From: Bacillota bacterium
GTDB lineage: Bacteria > Bacillota > Clostridia > Lachnospirales > Lachnospiraceae
Reading direction: 5' to 3'
Assembly: GCA_023411215.1 (NCBI GenBank)
Contig: JAEYOY010000052.1
Coordinates: forward strand, 1 to 29,987
DNA length: 29,987 bases
Under the pieces are notes generated by a model. It saw nothing but the letters and a program-made list of their open reading frames with translations. It ran no database searches and was not told where the DNA came from. Made by a program: the position numbers and the translations under genes. Of the stretch, positions 15,600 through 24,286 are shown one piece after another (within the stretch, counting starts at the first letter, position 1; each line of letters begins with the position of its first letter).

Positions 15600-16538
15600 A
15601 TGAGAGGATATGTCCGTAAATATTTCATGTTGCGCAAACATAATTGGAAGGTGGCAATGAAGCAGGCTAAGAAGTCTAAGATGTGTTACGCGTTCCTGGC
15701 ACCTTATGCAATCTTGTTCACTTTATTTTACATCTTGCCTGTTGTGATATCTATTTTTTACAGCTTTACATATTATAACATCTTGGAAGAACCGAGATTT
15801 GTCGGATTACAAAATTATATCAACTTAATTCTTCAGGATGATGTTTTCCTGATCGGCATGAAAAATACATTCTTAATTGCAATTATTACAGGTCCCCTTG
15901 GCTATATAGGAGCCTTCCTATTTGCTTGGTTGATTAATGAATTGCCTCGGTGGATTCGAGCGATTGCGGTGGTTGTATTCTATGCTCCTTCCATTGCAGG
16001 TAATGCATTTGTCATATTCTCTATTTTATTTAGAGGTGATGTATATGGGTATGTGAATTCACTTCTGATCGATTGGGGCTTTATCAATGGACCTATTTTC
16101 TGGCTGACGAATCCGGATTATATGCTTCCAATCTGTATGGCGGTTATTCTCTGGATGAGCTTAGGTACCGGATTTCTCTCTTTCGTAGCAGGACTACAGG
16201 GGGTTGATCGTTCTCAATTTGAAGCAGGCTATGTTGATGGTGTTAGAAATCGCTGGCAGGAATTGTGGTACATTACTCTTCCTAATATGAAACCGATGTT
16301 ATTGTTCGGTGCAGTTATGGCTATTACTCAGTCCTTTGGTGTTAGTGAAGTTACGATGGCACTATGCGGTTTTCCAAGTACAGATTATGCAGCACGAACC
16401 ATTGTTACTCACTTGTTTGACTATGGTTATTCAAGATTTGAAATGGGTTATGCATCTGCAATTGCAACCCTGTTATTTTTAATCATGATTTTGTGTAACA
16501 AGGTAATTCAAAACATGTTAAGAAGAGTGGGAACCTGA
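15600..16538 (+). CDS. Sugar ABC transporter permease, LplB/UgpA type (system 1)
   Basis: Inner-membrane permease of 312 residues with six predicted helices, the first near 30-56. The ATPase-docking EAA loop is present as FEAGYVDGVRNRWQELWYI (207-225), with Gly in place of the second Ala of the usual EAA. It pairs with the next gene to form the channel for the 984-residue binding protein. GGGGGA at 15585-15590, overlapping the previous stop, is the ribosome binding site. Confidence 0.92.
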   Translation: MRGYVRKYFMLRKHNWKVAMKQAKKSKMCYAFLAPYAILFTLFYILPVVISIFYSFTYYNILEEPRFVGLQNYINLILQDDVFLIGMKNTFLIAIITGPLGYIGAFLFAWLINELPRWIRAIAVVVFYAPSIAGNAFVIFSILFRGDVYGYVNSLLIDWGFINGPIFWLTNPDYMLPICMAVILWMSLGTGFLSFVAGLQGVDRSQFEAGYVDGVRNRWQELWYITLPNMKPMLLFGAVMAITQSFGVSEVTMALCGFPSTDYAARTIVTHLFDYGYSRFEMGYASAIATLLFLIMILCNKVIQNMLRRVGT

Positions 16539-16539
16539 T

Positions 16540-17439
16540 ATGAAGAAGCAGAGAAAAGATGGAAATGTAATAAAAAAGAGATCGTTTAAATTAAAGAGAA
16601 GAAAGCCAAACCGTTCTAGAATCGTAGATTTCATAATTTACTTCTTTTTAATATTGGTAGCATTAATGATGGTCTTTCCTTTGGTTTTTGCCATTAACAA
16701 TGCATTGAAGCCATTGGATGAGTTGTTTATGTTCCCGCCTAAGGTTTTTGCGCGAAATCCTTCATTTGATAATTTCTCGGATTTGTTTGTAACCATGGGT
16801 AAGAGTTGGGTTACCTTCCCCAGATACTTATTTAATACAGCCTTTATTACGGTAGTAGGTACAGCGGGACATCTGCTTTTGGCATCTATGGCAGCATTCG
16901 TGTTGGCTAAGTATGAGTTCCCGGGAGGAAAGACATTCTTTAAGCTGGTTACGGTTGCCTTGATGTTTAGTGGATACGTTACAGCAATTCCAAACTATTT
17001 GCTTATTAACAAATTGGGATGGATTGATACATACTGGGCGATTGTTATTCCTGCGTTTGCTGCACCTATGGGACTTTTCCTAATGAAACAATTTATGGAG
17101 AATCTGCCATTTACTTTAATTGAAGCGGCAAAGATAGACGGAGCGAATGAATGGAGAATATTTAGCAAGATTGTAATGCCAAACGTAAAACCAGCATGGT
17201 TGACGTTAATAATCTTTTCTGTACAGGGACTTTGGAATAATAGGGCAGCAACCTTTATTTATTCAGAAGAGAGAAAGACTTTGGTTTATGCCTTACAGCA
17301 GATTCAGAGCGGTGGTATTGCACGAACTGGTCAGGCAGCTGCAGTAACAGTAATCGTTATGGCAGTGCCCATTCTAGTTTTTATTTTCTCAGAGAGCCAG
17401 ATAATGGAAACAATGGCGAGCTCCGGTTTGAAAGAATAG
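16540..17439 (+). CDS. Sugar ABC transporter permease, LplC/UgpE type (system 1)
   Basis: Partner permease of 299 residues. A long basic N-terminus (1-27) precedes six helices. The EAA loop reads IEAAKIDGANEWRIFSKIVMP (194-214), a close match to the consensus, and the C-terminus has the usual MASSGLKE-type end. The start lies one base after the upstream permease stop, so the two are translated together. No ATPase gene follows; a shared MsmX-type ATPase encoded elsewhere is expected. Confidence 0.93.
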   Translation: MKKQRKDGNVIKKRSFKLKRRKPNRSRIVDFIIYFFLILVALMMVFPLVFAINNALKPLDELFMFPPKVFARNPSFDNFSDLFVTMGKSWVTFPRYLFNTAFITVVGTAGHLLLASMAAFVLAKYEFPGGKTFFKLVTVALMFSGYVTAIPNYLLINKLGWIDTYWAIVIPAFAAPMGLFLMKQFMENLPFTLIEAAKIDGANEWRIFSKIVMPNVKPAWLTLIIFSVQGLWNNRAATFIYSEERKTLVYALQQIQSGGIARTGQAAAVTVIVMAVPILVFIFSESQIMETMASSGLKE

Positions 17440-17448
17440 GGAGGTTGA

Positions 17449-18966
17449 GTGCAGATTATGAAAAAGACAATGACAAGGCTTGGCGCAGTTCTTGTATCCA
17501 TGATGCTGGCACTAGGTTCCTCCAAAGTGGTTTATGCAGACGAGGGATATACATATAACTATGATTTTTGGGGAGATATCCAGTACTCTCCCGATGCATA
17601 TGAAGTTTCTGGTGTATATACAGCTGTAGATTTGGGTCTAGAGACAGGTTTGAAAACGCCATCCGGTTTATTTGTACATGAAAATAGGATATATATTTGT
17701 GATACCGGAAATAATAGAATTTTAGAAATTGAAAGAACGGATACTCAGACCTTGGAATTGGTTCGAATTATTGATAGTTTCCAAGGCGGTAATGGACCAC
17801 AAAACTTTTCATCACCTCAGGATGTAGCGGTTTCTAATGATGGATACATTTTTATTGCTGATACCAATAATAGCAGAATATTAAAAATCGACATGGATTT
17901 AAACTATGTCATGGAATATACCAAGCCTACAGATCCAACATTTGATCAGAGTTTAGCTTTCTTACCTACAAAACTTGTAATTGATACTGCTGGACGTGTA
18001 TATAGCGTTGCTACTAATGTTAATAAGGGTTTAATAAAGTTTGAAGCAGATGGTAAGTTTTCCGGCTTTATAGGAGCTACTCCGGTTACATACGATTGGA
18101 AGGATTATATTTGGAAGCGCTTAGCTACTCAGGCGCAGAGGGCACAGATGGTATCCTTTGTACCGACGGAGTACGATAATGCTTATATAGACCATGAGGG
18201 CTTCATCTATGCATGTACTACAAATGTTACTGAAGCAGCTTTGGATGATGGAAGTGCTAATCCCATTCGTCGACTGAACATGATGGGAAGCGATATTTTA
18301 ATTCGAAATGGTAATTGGTATGTCATTGGAGATATTTATTGGGGAGAAGGCGGAGGATATTCTGGTCCTTCTTTGATCACAGATATTACTGCTTTTGATA
18401 ATGATGTATATGTTGGACTGGATAGAGTAAGAGGTCGTTTAATTGCCTATGATGATCAAGGTCGTATGCTTTTTGCTTTCGGTGGGAATGGAAATATGGA
18501 TGGTTATTTTAGATTACCGAGTGCGATTGATCATATGGGATATGACCTTTTGGTGTTAGATAAACAGGACAACAGTTTAACTATATTTTCACCTACTGAT
18601 TTTGGTAATTACATCTATCAGGCAATAGATCAGTTCCAGTCAGGAAATTACTTAGAGGCTAGTAAAAGTTGGCAGAAGGTAATGGAGTTAAACGGAAACT
18701 ATGATTTGGCTTATATCGGTATTGGTCAATCTCTACTTCGTCAGGAAAAGTATAAGGAGGCAATGGAATACTTTAAACTGAAATGGGATGATGATTACTA
18801 TTCAAAAGCTTTCAAACAATATCGTAAGGAATGGGTACAAGAGAACATTGCTCTTATTTTTACGATAGCCTTTGGAGTACTTATTATTCCTTTAATCGTA
18901 GGAAAAATCAGAGCAATTAAACGTGAAATAGATAGAGCAGATATCTTTAAAGATAATATGAAATAA
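17449..18966 (+). CDS. Secreted NHL-repeat beta-propeller protein with TPR and C-terminal membrane anchor
   Basis: No experimentally defined function is recognised. The 505-residue protein begins with a cleavable signal peptide (predicted cut after VVYA, residue 30). NHL-type blades are clear at TPSGLFVHENRIYICDTGNN (70-89) and SPQDVAVSNDGYIFIADTNN (122-141), with further blades near 172-200, 245-258, 315-345 and 355-382, suggesting a six-bladed propeller. Residues 387-465 resemble TPR helices (QFQSGNYLEASKSWQKVMEL, then a second repeat). One membrane helix (468-485) and a basic cytosolic tail end the protein. It lies between the two permease pairs and may be a scaffold or glycan-binding part of the import complex (inference). 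GTG 17449 lies four bases after GGGAGG; ATG 17458 is 13 bases away and also possible. Confidence 0.82.
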   Translation: MQIMKKTMTRLGAVLVSMMLALGSSKVVYADEGYTYNYDFWGDIQYSPDAYEVSGVYTAVDLGLETGLKTPSGLFVHENRIYICDTGNNRILEIERTDTQTLELVRIIDSFQGGNGPQNFSSPQDVAVSNDGYIFIADTNNSRILKIDMDLNYVMEYTKPTDPTFDQSLAFLPTKLVIDTAGRVYSVATNVNKGLIKFEADGKFSGFIGATPVTYDWKDYIWKRLATQAQRAQMVSFVPTEYDNAYIDHEGFIYACTTNVTEAALDDGSANPIRRLNMMGSDILIRNGNWYVIGDIYWGEGGGYSGPSLITDITAFDNDVYVGLDRVRGRLIAYDDQGRMLFAFGGNGNMDGYFRLPSAIDHMGYDLLVLDKQDNSLTIFSPTDFGNYIYQAIDQFQSGNYLEASKSWQKVMELNGNYDLAYIGIGQSLLRQEKYKEAMEYFKLKWDDDYYSKAFKQYRKEWVQENIALIFTIAFGVLIIPLIVGKIRAIKREIDRADIFKDNMK

Positions 18967-18990
18967 GATAGAAACAGAATGGAGGCAGGC

Positions 18991-19647
18991 ATGTTAGCTT
19001 CATTGAAAAAGAAAGAAACATATGAACATTATTTAAAAACATTGAAGTTTGCCCTATATTGTACCACACATCCCTTAGATGGATTTTGGGATTTGACGCA
19101 TGAGAAGAGAGGTTCGATAGCAGCGGCAAATACTATATTAGTTTTAACATTGCTTACCAATATCTGTAAATTGCAGTATACCAGTTTCGTGTTTAATAAG
19201 GTATATATGCCAGAGGAAAATATCTGGATTCTTTTGGCAAGTGTACTGTTCCCCCTTGCACTTTGGTCAGTGGGAAATTGGGGCTTGACAACATTGTTTA
19301 ACGGTAAGGGACGTTTGAATCAGGTCTATATGGCTACTTGCTATGCAATGACGCCATATGTACTCATTCAATTCCCATTGATTGTTTTAAGTAATATGAT
19401 AACGGTTGAAGAGGGAGCATTATATACAGTATTAAGTATATTATCTCTTATATGGGCAGCCATGTTGATTTTGTCTGCGATGATGCAAATACATGAATAC
19501 TCTTTGAGTAAAACACTACTATTTACCATAGCATCAATCTTTGCAATGCTAGTCATGATTTTCATTCTATTGATATTTTTCAGTATGATCAGTCAGGCTG
19601 TATCATATTTTATATCTTTGGTACGAGAAATCCTATTCAGGATGTAG
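18991..19647 (+). CDS. Yip1-family integral membrane protein
   Basis: A 218-residue membrane protein with a soluble N-terminus carrying the pattern HPLDGFWDLTHEKRGS (about 27-42), found at the start of bacterial Yip1-domain proteins, followed by about five hydrophobic helices. Its biochemical role is not known; bacterial members often sit in transporter loci. An in-frame ATG occurs at 18979, but GGAGG at 18981-18985, five bases before ATG 18991, supports the later start. It comes 24 bases after the NHL/TPR gene and just before the large DUF5696-like gene. Confidence 0.78.
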   Translation: MLASLKKKETYEHYLKTLKFALYCTTHPLDGFWDLTHEKRGSIAAANTILVLTLLTNICKLQYTSFVFNKVYMPEENIWILLASVLFPLALWSVGNWGLTTLFNGKGRLNQVYMATCYAMTPYVLIQFPLIVLSNMITVEEGALYTVLSILSLIWAAMLILSAMMQIHEYSLSKTLLFTIASIFAMLVMIFILLIFFSMISQAVSYFISLVREILFRM

Positions 19648-19666
19648 CGGGGTGGAGGATAAAGCT

Positions 19667-22249
19667 ATGAGAAAAGAAAAATCAGTAACACTTATAAGAC
19701 AATTAAAGAGTCTAATAGGACCATTTATTGTCGCTACTATTATTCTGGTAGGTGTTTTAGTTATTCAATTGTGGCAAGACGAAACAGAGCTGGAAGAAGT
19801 TGTTAGTGTATATGGATATGACGGTGAAGATACAGAACTTGTTTTAGAAAGTGACCTTGTGCTTTTTTCAATGGATCCTGCTACAACACAGTTTACGGTA
19901 ACTAGTAAAGAAACCGGAGAAGTATGGGCATCCAATCCCGAAGGAGCCGCAGAGGATAGTATTGCGCTTGGTACTGAAAAAAATAAATTACGTTCGACTG
20001 TACTGTTGACCTATAGCACGAAGACGGGTGTTGATACCCTTCTAAATAATTATGAATTCAGTATTTCGAAGGGAATTTATGACATTGAAACTGGTGATGA
20101 TTATATTGAGGTAAATTATTCCATCGGTAATTTAGAGAGGGAGTATATTGTACCACTAGTTATTGAAGAGGAACGTTTGAAGCAATATGTAAGCCAAATG
20201 GGACAGAAAGAAAGCCTTATGGTTGACCAGTATTATAAAAAGTACGATATCAACAATCTGAGTAAGAGTGACAAAGCATTAAAGGACCAATTGGTAGAAC
20301 GTTATCCACTTATGGAGACAACAGTAATCTATGTTTTACGTGATAGTGTAAAAGCAAATATTAAGACAAAGCTCGAGCAGTATTTCGATGCGGTTGGATA
20401 TACCTATGAAGAGTATTTGGATGATAAGATGAAGGATAAACAGGAGCAAATATCAGATAAGCCGGTATTTAATGTGAGTGTTATTTATCGTTTAGATGGA
20501 GATGATCTGGTAGTAGAAGTTCCTTATGATAAACTGGAATATAAAGAGGATTATCCAATCTTTTATCTTAGTGTACTTCCTTATTTCGGAGCATCCGGTA
20601 AAGAAGACGAAGGTTTCTTGTTTGTACCAGAAGGTGGCGGTGCCCTCATTAAGTTTAATAACGGAAAGATATATCAGAACAGTTATTATGCTAATGTATA
20701 TGGTTGGGATATGGCCCAAGATAGGGATGCCATTGTACATGAAACACAAACTTATTTTAACGTATTTGGTGAATCAAAAAATGACTCTTCTTTTATTTGC
20801 ATTATAGAGGATGGTGCACCATATGCATCCATTCAAGCAGATATCAGCGGAAAAAGTCACAGTTACAATTATGTGAATGCAATCTATTCTGTATTACATA
20901 GAGAACAGTATTATGTGGCGGAAAGAAGTACCCAATCCATGTTTGTATACGAAGATAGTACGACAGAGGGAGAAGGCATTGTACAAAGATACCGCTTTAT
21001 CGATTCCGGTGATTATGTGGATATGGCAGGAAGCTATCGAACTTATCTTGAGAAAAAATATGGTGATTACCTAACAATCAATGACGATACAGAAGTACCA
21101 GTAGTCGTTGAAATTATTGGAGCAGTAGATAAGGTAAAACAAATATTCGGTGTACCAACGACAAGACCTCTGGAATTAACCACTTATAAAGAAGCTCAGG
21201 GAATTATTGAAGAGCTATATAAGGAAGGTTTGAGTAATATGTCTGTGAAGCTTACCGGATGGATGAACGGTGGTGTACAGCAAAAAATACTTAAATCAGT
21301 TAAATTGATATCTGATTTAGGAAATAAAAAAGACCTGAAGAACATGATTAAATCTGCAGCAGACAAAGATATCACAGTTTATCTGGATGGTATCACAGAT
21401 TACGCTATTGACAGCGACCTTTTGGATGGTTTCTTTGTCTTCACAGATGCAGCTAAGTTTGTAAGTAAGAAAAGTGCTAAATTGTATGAGTATAACTCAG
21501 TTACTTATGGAAAGAGAGAGGGACTCGACCCTTATTATCTCTTAAAAGCTAACTTAATCTATGAAATGATGGACAATTTGATAGAGACTGCGAACGACTA
21601 TAAGTCAGGGGTTTCATTTAGTGATATCGGGTATGTATTATCATCTGATTTTTACAGAAAAGATCCTACCAGTAGACAAATGGCAATGGAAGAACAAGCC
21701 GAAAAGATAAGGAATTTAGATGACAGTGGAACTGAAGTAATTATAAATATGGGTAACGATTATGCAATTGCCTATGTAGATTTAGCTACCAATATGGATT
21801 TGGAAGGCAATGAATATTCCATAATTGATAAAAAAATTCCATTCTATCAAATGGCACTTCATGGTTATGTGAATTATACCGGTGAACCAATTAACTTAGT
21901 GCAGAATGCACAAAATGAGATTTTAAATGCAGCTGAATATGGAGCCGGCTTATCTTTCACACTTATGGATGAAACAACATTTACTTTGCAGAAGACCCTT
22001 TATACACAGTATTTTGGAGCAGATTATTCAGCATGGCATGATAAAATTATTGAAATCTATACAAGGTACAATAATGAGTTGGGTCATACATTTAATCAGA
22101 AAATGGCAGGGCATGAGTTTGTGTCAGATGAACTGACATGTACCATTTATGAAGACGGCACAAAGGTTTTTGTGAATTACAGCTATGATGAATTGCAGGC
22201 AAGTGATGGTACTGTGATTCCGGCAAAAGATTATGTTGTGGTTCGATAA
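19667..22249 (+). CDS. Large membrane-anchored DUF5696-like protein, possible glycoside hydrolase relative
   Basis: An 860-residue protein with an N-terminal anchor (about 18-36) and a large outer part. Its general look matches the DUF5696 family found beside sugar importers in Clostridia and Paenibacilli; this rests on recollection, not a search. The first 480 residues are beta-rich, beginning with SMDPATTQFTVTSKETGEVW, which resembles the N-terminal sandwich of several glycoside hydrolases. The region about 490-790 alternates strands and helices as in a barrel (PLELTTYKEAQGIIEEL; VKLTGWMNGG; VSFSDIGYVLSSDF). The end (CTIYEDGTKVFVNYS ... IPAKDYVVV) resembles a C-terminal beta domain of such enzymes. 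No catalytic pair can be assigned. GGAGG at 19654-19658 fixes ATG 19667 rather than the GTG at 19652. Confidence 0.72.
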   Translation: MRKEKSVTLIRQLKSLIGPFIVATIILVGVLVIQLWQDETELEEVVSVYGYDGEDTELVLESDLVLFSMDPATTQFTVTSKETGEVWASNPEGAAEDSIALGTEKNKLRSTVLLTYSTKTGVDTLLNNYEFSISKGIYDIETGDDYIEVNYSIGNLEREYIVPLVIEEERLKQYVSQMGQKESLMVDQYYKKYDINNLSKSDKALKDQLVERYPLMETTVIYVLRDSVKANIKTKLEQYFDAVGYTYEEYLDDKMKDKQEQISDKPVFNVSVIYRLDGDDLVVEVPYDKLEYKEDYPIFYLSVLPYFGASGKEDEGFLFVPEGGGALIKFNNGKIYQNSYYANVYGWDMAQDRDAIVHETQTYFNVFGESKNDSSFICIIEDGAPYASIQADISGKSHSYNYVNAIYSVLHREQYYVAERSTQSMFVYEDSTTEGEGIVQRYRFIDSGDYVDMAGSYRTYLEKKYGDYLTINDDTEVPVVVEIIGAVDKVKQIFGVPTTRPLELTTYKEAQGIIEELYKEGLSNMSVKLTGWMNGGVQQKILKSVKLISDLGNKKDLKNMIKSAADKDITVYLDGITDYAIDSDLLDGFFVFTDAAKFVSKKSAKLYEYNSVTYGKREGLDPYYLLKANLIYEMMDNLIETANDYKSGVSFSDIGYVLSSDFYRKDPTSRQMAMEEQAEKIRNLDDSGTEVIINMGNDYAIAYVDLATNMDLEGNEYSIIDKKIPFYQMALHGYVNYTGEPINLVQNAQNEILNAAEYGAGLSFTLMDETTFTLQKTLYTQYFGADYSAWHDKIIEIYTRYNNELGHTFNQKMAGHEFVSDELTCTIYEDGTKVFVNYSYDELQASDGTVIPAKDYVVVR

Positions 22250-22290
22250 CCTGAAACAAGATTAAATGGAAGATTAGAAAGGATTTGATT

Positions 22291-23196
22291 ATGAAGAAAC
22301 AGAAGAAATTAGTGGGTCTTCAAAGGCGTAAGGCAATTTCCGGATACTTGTTTATCATGCCGTTCATTCTGGGATTCTTAGTTTTTATGGTAAAGCCCTT
22401 CTTCCAGTCCCTTTACATGAGTTTCTGTAATGTGGAAGTTGGTTCGAGCGGATTTAAAAATAATTTTATAGGGATAACGAATTATGTCAAGGCATTTACA
22501 GTTGATCCGGAATTTAATCAGTTACTGACAGATGAAATTGCAAGTTTGTGCATCAATTCTTTAGCAGTTATGGTGTTTAGTTTCTTTGTTGCCTTGATAT
22601 TGAATCAGAAGTTCAAGGGACGTGCATTTGTAAGAGCAATATTTTTTCTCCCTGTTATACTTTCTTCCGGTGTTATATTAGGCGTTGAAACTGATAATGC
22701 ACTGCTATCAAGTGTACAAGATATGATTGAGGAAAGTGGTACAGGTAACAGTATTTCAATAACGCTTCAGGAGATCTTGGTATCCTCCGGTGTTGGTACA
22801 AGAATATTCAACACAGTTTTTGAAATTGTAGATACTATTTATGATGTGGCAATTGCTTCTGGTATTCAGATTATTATTTTCCTATCCGGACTTCAGACGA
22901 TATCTGAGAGTATGTATGAAGCAGCAGCGATAGAAGGATGTAGCAAATGGGAAAGTTTATGGAAGATTACTTTCCCCATGATTAGCTCTCTGTTTTTAGT
23001 AAATTGGATTTATACCATTATAGATTTCTGTATGAGATCAGATAGCGAAGTGATGGAAAAGATAAGCGAGGAAATGATTGTTCAGATTAACTTCGGTTTT
23101 TCATCGGCTTTAGCCTGGGTGTATTTCCTGATTGTAATGGCTATCATAGGTTTAAGCTCACTTATTATTTCAAAGGGGGTTTACTACTATGAATAA
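22291..23196 (+). CDS. Sugar ABC transporter permease, LplB/UgpA type (system 2)
   Basis: Permease of 301 residues. The EAA loop is YEAAAIEGCSKWESLWKITFP (209-229). Unlike the system 1 homologue it has an extra segment of about 50 residues (about 132-185) between middle helices, rich in Ser, Glu and Thr and probably outside the membrane. AAAGGA seven bases before ATG 22291 fixes the start; an in-frame TTG six bases earlier is not needed. It overlaps the partner permease by eight bases. Confidence 0.9.
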   Translation: MKKQKKLVGLQRRKAISGYLFIMPFILGFLVFMVKPFFQSLYMSFCNVEVGSSGFKNNFIGITNYVKAFTVDPEFNQLLTDEIASLCINSLAVMVFSFFVALILNQKFKGRAFVRAIFFLPVILSSGVILGVETDNALLSSVQDMIEESGTGNSISITLQEILVSSGVGTRIFNTVFEIVDTIYDVAIASGIQIIIFLSGLQTISESMYEAAAIEGCSKWESLWKITFPMISSLFLVNWIYTIIDFCMRSDSEVMEKISEEMIVQINFGFSSALAWVYFLIVMAIIGLSSLIISKGVYYYE

Positions 23197-24196
23197 GCAG
23201 AAGCAAACTACATATCAGACGATGAGCTTTTGGGAAAGAAACCGACATTCGGGGGGGTATTTACTAAAAAAGAGCCTTGGTTCTATTGCATTTAGGATAG
23301 TGAGAGCACTTTTATTATTTGGTATGTGCTTTATGATACTACAACCTATCTTGAATAAGATTTCCATCAGTTTCATGGCAGAGGAAGACTTATATAATAC
23401 AATGATTATTTCGGTGCCGGAACATTTTACTACAGCAAATTATACGTTGGCATCGCAGTTTATGTCCTTTGGTAGTTCATTAATAAATACGTTAGTAACT
23501 TCGATAAGCATAGCTCTTCTACAGATTACGGTATGTACTTTCGTAGGCTATGGTTTTGCAAGATTTAAATTCCCGTTTAAAAAGTTCTGGTTCTTTTGTG
23601 CTATATTGATCATTATTGTGCCACCCCAGACTATTTCAACATCCTTATTCTTGCATTTCAGATTTTTTGATTTCTTTGGAATAATAAAAGCGATAACAGG
23701 ATCATCAATTAATTTAAGAGGTTCGGTAGTTCCATATTACCTAATGAGTGCTGGGTGTATGGGGTTGAAGAATGGATTGTACATATTTATGATACGTCAG
23801 TTTTTCCGTACCATTCCAAAGGAATTAGAAGAAGCAGCATATGTAGATGGATGCGGTACCTTTATGACATTCGTAAGAATTATGCTTCCGGATGCAAAAC
23901 CGATATTAACATCATGTTTTCTGTTTGCATTTGTATGGCAGTGGACAGATAGATTCTATTCTAGAATGTTCCTTGGTAATATAAAACTTTTGTCCACGCA
24001 ATTATCGATTCTTGCTGATAGACTGGATGCATATATTGTCAATACATTAGGTAATCCTGCAGGAGCATCGATTGGTTATACAAATGCAATTACGGCTACA
24101 GGTACTTTAATGGTAATTGTTCCCTTGGTAATTTTATATCTATTTGCACAGAAGGGCTTTGTAGAGAGTATAAGCTCTTCCGGTATTAAGATGTAG
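23189..24196 (+). CDS. Sugar ABC transporter permease, LplC/UgpE type (system 2)
   Basis: Partner permease of 335 residues, longer than usual because of an N-terminal extension of about 35 residues and a loop of about 20 residues near 165-185. The EAA loop reads LEEAAYVDGCGTFMTFVRIMLP (213-234), and the protein ends in the family SISSSGIKM-type tail. AAAGGGGG upstream serves as ribosome binding site within the previous gene. With the preceding permease and the following lipoprotein it forms a second complete importer lacking only the ATPase. Confidence 0.92.
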   Translation: MNKQKQTTYQTMSFWERNRHSGGYLLKKSLGSIAFRIVRALLLFGMCFMILQPILNKISISFMAEEDLYNTMIISVPEHFTTANYTLASQFMSFGSSLINTLVTSISIALLQITVCTFVGYGFARFKFPFKKFWFFCAILIIIVPPQTISTSLFLHFRFFDFFGIIKAITGSSINLRGSVVPYYLMSAGCMGLKNGLYIFMIRQFFRTIPKELEEAAYVDGCGTFMTFVRIMLPDAKPILTSCFLFAFVWQWTDRFYSRMFLGNIKLLSTQLSILADRLDAYIVNTLGNPAGASIGYTNAITATGTLMVIVPLVILYLFAQKGFVESISSSGIKM

Positions 24197-24216
24197 AATA
24201 ATGATTTTGTATACTT

Positions 24217-24246
24217 GCAGGAGCCTGCGATCCCAGAAAATGCAGG
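24217..24246 (+). other. Small intergenic hairpins before the second binding-protein gene
   Basis: GCAGG (24217-24221), CCTGC (24224-24228) and GCAGG (24242-24246) allow two alternative short hairpins. No T run follows. Such structures before binding-protein genes often protect or process mRNA so that the binding protein is made in excess; here that is only a suggestion. Confidence 0.3.
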
Positions 24247-24286
24247 TGAATGCTATGAGAATAAGATATAATGAAAAGGAGGATTT

